Source: Anaerolinea sp. | Lineage (GTDB): Bacteria > Chloroflexota > Anaerolineae > Anaerolineales > Anaerolineaceae | Assembly: GCA_029975965.1 (NCBI GenBank) | Contig: JARKOV010000015.1 | Coordinates: 1 to 64,000, forward strand | Direction of reading: 5' to 3' | DNA: 64,000 bases | Part shown: positions 60,812 through 64,000 of the stretch, in pieces | Position numbering within the stretch: position 1 is the first letter of the stretch | Layout: the number at the start of each line of letters is the position of its first letter | Notes under the pieces: generated by a model | What the model saw: only the letters and a program-made list of their open reading frames with translations | The model's database searches: none | Told to the model about the DNA's origin: nothing | Program-made: the position numbers and the translations under genes

Positions 60812-62112
60812 TCCACAACCCCATAAAATAGCGGCAGTGGGTCGACCGGTTTGTCACTCCAGGCCAGCGCGTTCTGCAGGCGCGCCTGCGCTTTCCTGGC
60901 ATCCTCGCCATTCCGCGCATGGAGGGTGAACAGGATTTCTCCATGCTCCACCCGGTCACCGACCTTCTTGTGCACCAGGATTCCCACCCCGTGGTCGATG
61001 GCATCTTCTTTTCGCGCGCGCCCGGCGCCAAGTTCGACCGAAGTCTCGCCGACGATTCGCGCATTCACCTGCCCCAGCCATCCGCTCCGCTCCGAAGTCA
61101 CCGTTCCGATAAAGCTCGCTTTTGGCAGGCGCTGCGGCTCGTCGATATAGGCGACATCCCCCCCTTGAGCGGCAACCAGGGCGCGGAACTTCTCCCAGGC
61201 CGATCCAGTGCGCAGGGCTTCTTCTGCCATGCTGCGCGATGCATCGAGGCCGTCGGCTTTACCCCCTGCCAGCAACATGTGACTCGCAACCACCAGGCAA
61301 TGCTCGCGGAAATCGATCGGACCGCCGCCGTGCAGCGTATCGATCGCCTCACGCACTTCGAGGGCGTTCCCCACCGCTATACCGAGCGGCTGGTTCATGT
61401 CGGAGAGAAGCCCGATCACTTTTCGCCCGCTCAAGCGGCCGATCGCCACCATCAGGGTCGCCAGTGTGCGCGCATCCTCGACCGTTTCCATGAACGCGCC
61501 GACACCGACTTTGACGTCCAGGATGATGGCATGTGCGCCCCCGGCAATTTTCTTGCTCATCACGGAAGACGCGATCAACGGCATCGAAGGCACCGTGCCG
61601 GTCACATCTCGCAAGGCGTACAATTTGCCATCGGCGGGCGCGAGGTCGGCGCTTTGACCGGTCAGCACCAGGCCAATCCGTTTGAGCTGGTCCATGAACT
61701 CTTCAGTGCTCAGGTTGGTGCGATATCCGGGGATCGATTCCATCTTATCCAACGTCCCGCCGCTGAATCCAAGCCCACGCCCCGACATCTTACCCACCGG
61801 CAAGCCACACGCCGCCACCACCGGCTCCACCACCAGGGTGGTCTTATCGCCCACCCCTCCGGTGGAATGTTTATCGACCACAAAATCCACCACCCCGCTT
61901 AAGTCGAGCAGGTCGCCGGAGTGCGCCATCGCCAGCGTCAGATCGGTGGTCTCCTGTTCGCTCATCCCATTGAGCAACACCGCCATCGCCCAGGCGGCCA
62001 CCTGGTAATCGGGAATTTCACCCCTGGTGAAGCCGTTGACGAAAAAATTGATCTCCTCGCGAGAGAGAGCCAGCCTGTCCCTTTTCTTGATGATGATGTC
62101 AACCGCGCGCAT
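60808..62112 (-). CDS. pdp: Pyrimidine-nucleoside (thymidine) phosphorylase
   Basis: 434 residues, usual length. MRAVDIIIKKRDRLALSREEINFFVNGFTRGEIPDYQVAAWAMAVLLNGMS, VDKHSTGGVGDKTTLVVEPVVAACG (phosphate site) and KMSGRGLGFSGGTLDKMESIPGY are near-canonical. It splits pyrimidine nucleosides with phosphate to base and (deoxy)ribose-1-phosphate. The substrate could be uridine, thymidine or both. It is preceded by a TATAAT box with an inverted repeat at the start site. Confidence 0.96.
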   Translation of the reverse strand: MRAVDIIIKKRDRLALSREEINFFVNGFTRGEIPDYQVAAWAMAVLLNGMSEQETTDLTLAMAHSGDLLDLSGVVDFVVDKHSTGGVGDKTTLVVEPVVAACGLPVGKMSGRGLGFSGGTLDKMESIPGYRTNLSTEEFMDQLKRIGLVLTGQSADLAPADGKLYALRDVTGTVPSMPLIASSVMSKKIAGGAHAIILDVKVGVGAFMETVEDARTLATLMVAIGRLSGRKVIGLLSDMNQPLGIAVGNALEVREAIDTLHGGGPIDFREHCLVVASHMLLAGGKADGLDASRSMAEEALRTGSAWEKFRALVAAQGGDVAYIDEPQRLPKASFIGTVTSERSGWLGQVNARIVGETSVELGAGRARKEDAIDHGVGILVHKKVGDRVEHGEILFTLHARNGEDARKAQARLQNALAWSDKPVDPLPLFYGVVE

Positions 62113-62140
62113 GTCCTACCTCGTCGCTTCCATAGAAATG

Positions 62141-62158
62141 ATTGTCCGGTCTGACAAT
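62141..62158. promoter_or_regulatory. Candidate operator at the pdp start site
   Basis: ATTGTC, six bases, GACAAT. On the minus strand it reads ATTGTCAGAC then CGGACAAT, sharing ATTGTCAGAC with the fhs site. Confidence 0.45.
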
Positions 62159-62161
62159 TTC

Positions 62162-62167
62162 ATTATA
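62162..62167 (-). promoter_or_regulatory. -10 box of the pdp operon
   Basis: TATAAT on the minus strand, start near 62155, inside the inverted repeat; leader about 43 bases. The remainder of 62168-62314 shows nothing recognisable. Confidence 0.5.
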
Positions 62168-62314
62168 CCCAATGAGCACCCGATCCATTTAAATCAAAGA
62201 ACGCTGGAACCTGATCTTCCGGCGTTCTCGTCGCAATGAAAAGATTTCGTAACTGCTCCGCCGTGAGAAGGAAACAAGCCCTTTCTCCATGAGCCCGAGC
62301 AGGTGCAAAATCGC

Positions 62315-63127
62315 TCACTTCTTGGTGAAGATGGTTACCTTGCGGTTGGGATCATCTCCAATGCTCTCGGTAGTCACCTGTGGATGATCGCGCAGCTCCA
62401 GGTGGATCACGCGGCGCTCGTTGGCGGGCATGGGTTCCAACACCTGCCGTCGCCCGGTATGAATGGCCTGCTCAGCCATCCGGCGCGCCAGGACGCGCAA
62501 CTGGCGCTCGCGCCGCGCGCGGTAGCCCTGCACATCGATCATCAAGGGAATCCAACGGTTCAAACGCTTGCCTACGATCAGGCTGGAGATGTATTGCAAT
62601 GCGTTCAAAGTCTCGGACCGTCGCCCGATCAATATACTCAGGTCATCCCCTTCGATATTGACCAGCACGGTGTTTTCATCTTCGTCATCCTCGGCGGGTT
62701 TGATCGAAGCGCTTACCGTGGCCTTAATCCGCATCTTCTCCAACAAATCGGTCACTGTCTGCCGCGCCGCGAAGAGGATGTCATCTTCTGGAATCTCCTC
62801 GTCCGACAATTCGGCCAGCTCCAGGTCTTCATGGCTGACTACCGCAGCAGGTGCCGGTTTTTCCGCCTTTACGGTCCGCTTCGCCCTGGGGGGTTTTGCT
62901 TCTTTGGCTGGTTTTCCAGGCGTTTCTACGGCTGCCGTCGATTCATTCAGAATGGTCAGGCGAATGCGCGCCTGGCGGCTTCCAAGCCCGAATAAGCCGC
63001 GTGTGCCGGGGTCCAGCACCTCGACATCCACCGCCTCTCGAGGCAGGTTAATTTCATCCAGTCCTTTTTGAATCGCCTCTTCGACACTCGGCGCAATGAC
63101 TTCCAACGTGGTTTTTTCTGGGCTCAT
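62315..63127 (-). CDS. jag: Jag/KhpB RNA-binding protein
   Basis: 270 residues. Jag-N (about 1-55: APSVEEAIQKGLDEINLPREAVDVEVLDPGTRGLFGLGSRQARI), an Ala/Lys/Pro-rich linker, a KH-II domain (~140-205: VNIEGDDLSILIGRRSETLNALQYI) and an R3H domain (~205-270: RRERQLRVLARRMAEQAI, EPMPANERRVIHLELRDHP). It binds RNA and affects cell division and wall synthesis. It overlaps yidC by 4 bases. Confidence 0.95.
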   Translation of the reverse strand: MSPEKTTLEVIAPSVEEAIQKGLDEINLPREAVDVEVLDPGTRGLFGLGSRQARIRLTILNESTAAVETPGKPAKEAKPPRAKRTVKAEKPAPAAVVSHEDLELAELSDEEIPEDDILFAARQTVTDLLEKMRIKATVSASIKPAEDDEDENTVLVNIEGDDLSILIGRRSETLNALQYISSLIVGKRLNRWIPLMIDVQGYRARRERQLRVLARRMAEQAIHTGRRQVLEPMPANERRVIHLELRDHPQVTTESIGDDPNRKVTIFTKK

Positions 63128-63942
63128 TTCTTGCCTCGACTGACCTTGGTGACTTTCTTATCTTCGGGTTCTGGCACGACCGGCTTTGGCTTGGGCAACA
63201 GGTTCTTCCAATTGGCTTTGCCTAGCAAAGCGTATTGCCCGATGCTGAACAGGTTGGAGACGATAAAGTACAAAGACAGGCCAGATGCCAGCGTGAGTCC
63301 CATGTAACCCATCAAAAAGGGCATATACAGGTTCATCATGTTCGACATCATCGCCGTTTGATCTTTCGGGTTCGAGGTCGCCGGCGTGAGCAGCTTGGAT
63401 TGGATATACGTGGTCGCCATCACGACGATCGCCATGACCGGGATGCTAAATGATAGGAACGGCAGGAACAGTCGTTCCGGCTGGCTCAGATCCATCCACA
63501 GGAACTGGTTGTTAATCGGCAAGATGCGCGAAATATCCAGGAATGGATACAGGTGACGGGTCAGAACCAGCATATCATAAGGCGTATTAGCCATCACCTT
63601 GTACAGGCTCTGGTACAGGCCGATGATAATTGGGAATTGGATCAACAGCGGCAGGCACGATCCGAATGGATTGACGCCCAGCTCTTTCAGCAGCGCCGCC
63701 TGCTCCGCCGCCATTTTCTCGCGATCGCCCTTGTATTTTTCCTGGATCTCCTTGTAGCGCGGGTTGCTCTGCAGCTCCTGCATGGCCTGCCCGCCTTTGA
63801 TCTGCGAGACCATCAATGGGTGGGTGACCAGCCGCACGAGTAAGGTAAACAGGATGATCGCCACACCAAAATTCTGCCCGACAAGGGTGTAGATGAAGAG
63901 CAGCACGTTGGTGAAGGGGGTGATGATGATGGTATCCCACAT
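63124..63942 (-). CDS. yidC: YidC/Oxa1-family membrane protein insertase
   Basis: 272 residues, five membrane segments. VAIILFTLLVRLVTHPLMVSQIKGGQAMQELQSNPRYKEIQEKYKGD includes the conserved hydrophilic-groove Arg and the cytoplasmic hairpin; NPFGSCLPLLIQFPIIIGLYQSLY and FLMGYMGLTLASGLSLYFIVSN are family signatures. No signal peptide or lipobox is apparent, and no large outer domain as in Gram-negative YidC. It inserts proteins into the membrane alone or with Sec. ATG 63942 follows GTGGAGTG. Confidence 0.95.
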   Translation of the reverse strand: MWDTIIITPFTNVLLFIYTLVGQNFGVAIILFTLLVRLVTHPLMVSQIKGGQAMQELQSNPRYKEIQEKYKGDREKMAAEQAALLKELGVNPFGSCLPLLIQFPIIIGLYQSLYKVMANTPYDMLVLTRHLYPFLDISRILPINNQFLWMDLSQPERLFLPFLSFSIPVMAIVVMATTYIQSKLLTPATSNPKDQTAMMSNMMNLYMPFLMGYMGLTLASGLSLYFIVSNLFSIGQYALLGKANWKNLLPKPKPVVPEPEDKKVTKVSRGKK

Positions 63943-63955
63943 AGATCACACTCCA

Positions 63956-64000
63956 CTAATTCGAGGGAGGATTGTAAGTCCAACCCTGATTGCCCGACGG
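63956..64000 (-). CDS. C-terminal tail of an unidentified gene (partial)
   Basis: Fourteen codons and a TAG, encoding PSGNQGWTYNPPSN, 13 bases before yidC. In the usual rpmH-rnpA-yidD-yidC-jag order this would be yidD or rnpA, but the tail is too short to identify. Confidence 0.4.
   Translation of the reverse strand, partial: PSGNQGWTYNPPSN

Noticed and set aside
60919..61902. 327-codon plus-strand open frame
   Set aside because: Antisense to pdp, which is near-canonical throughout.

Overview
The window reads as chromosomal DNA of a GC-rich, monoderm-like bacterium, most likely Chloroflexota of the Anaerolineae type. This is inferred from the baseplate-J-like/ruvX/mltG block, the many lipoproteins with Pro/Thr-rich linkers, a T-box ahead of ileS and the jag-yidC order at the right edge; no 16S rRNA gene is present to confirm it. 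I see no insertion sequence, prophage, integrase or CRISPR array. Most of the window is housekeeping and envelope genes in short operons, many with 1-4 bp start/stop overlaps.

Layout. 1-2753 (minus): baseplate-J-like membrane protein, ruvX and mltG (cut by the edge). 2.8-11 kb: a sugar-kinase/nucleotidyltransferase fusion, an RluE-like pseudouridine synthase with no standard start codon, a lipoprotein, a DnaQ-like exonuclease, a Tat-exported MsrP-type molybdoenzyme, a heparinase II/III-like protein and an APH-fold kinase. 11-13.5 kb: rpsF-ssb-rpsR and a PrsA-like foldase. 13.5-20.3 kb: smc, rnc, moaC with a moaD-moaE fusion, and scpA. 20.3-20.6 kb: a cluster of palindromes. 20.6-30 kb: an unknown protein, an aldo/keto reductase, a GIN-domain lipoprotein, dinG, lysA with an XRE-cupin regulator, and fhs; then tRNA-Leu(UAA). 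30.4-35.8 kb (minus): a three-gene operon encoding a tandem radical SAM/SPASM protein, a CorA-topology membrane protein and a GNAT acetyltransferase. 35.9-48.9 kb: an NBR1-like lipoprotein, a possible papain-fold cysteine peptidase, a LysE-type exporter, a ChbG-like deacetylase with a GPH transporter, a GGDEF/EAL protein, a ComB-like phosphatase, a heterodimeric ABC exporter and gpmA. 48.9-55.4 kb: a lipid-related membrane operon and ileS under a T-box. 55.4-58.2 kb: a TasA-like / SipW-type signal peptidase / surface-protein cassette. 58.7-64 kb: a GT-C membrane glycosyltransferase, pyrimidine-nucleoside phosphorylase, jag, yidC and the tail of one more gene.

Links. Molybdenum cofactor genes (18-19 kb) and the molybdoenzyme MsrP (7 kb) share the window, as do smc and scpA (scpB is absent). 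The 55.4-58.2 kb cassette looks like a self-contained system for making and processing a surface fibre. The most novel candidate system is the radical SAM operon. Several genes have a TATAAT box about 6-9 nt before the start codon, which suggests leaderless transcripts. fhs and the nucleoside phosphorylase share a start-site element matching the GntR/FadR operator pattern.

All identifications come from reading sequence and remembered family motifs; no database search was run.
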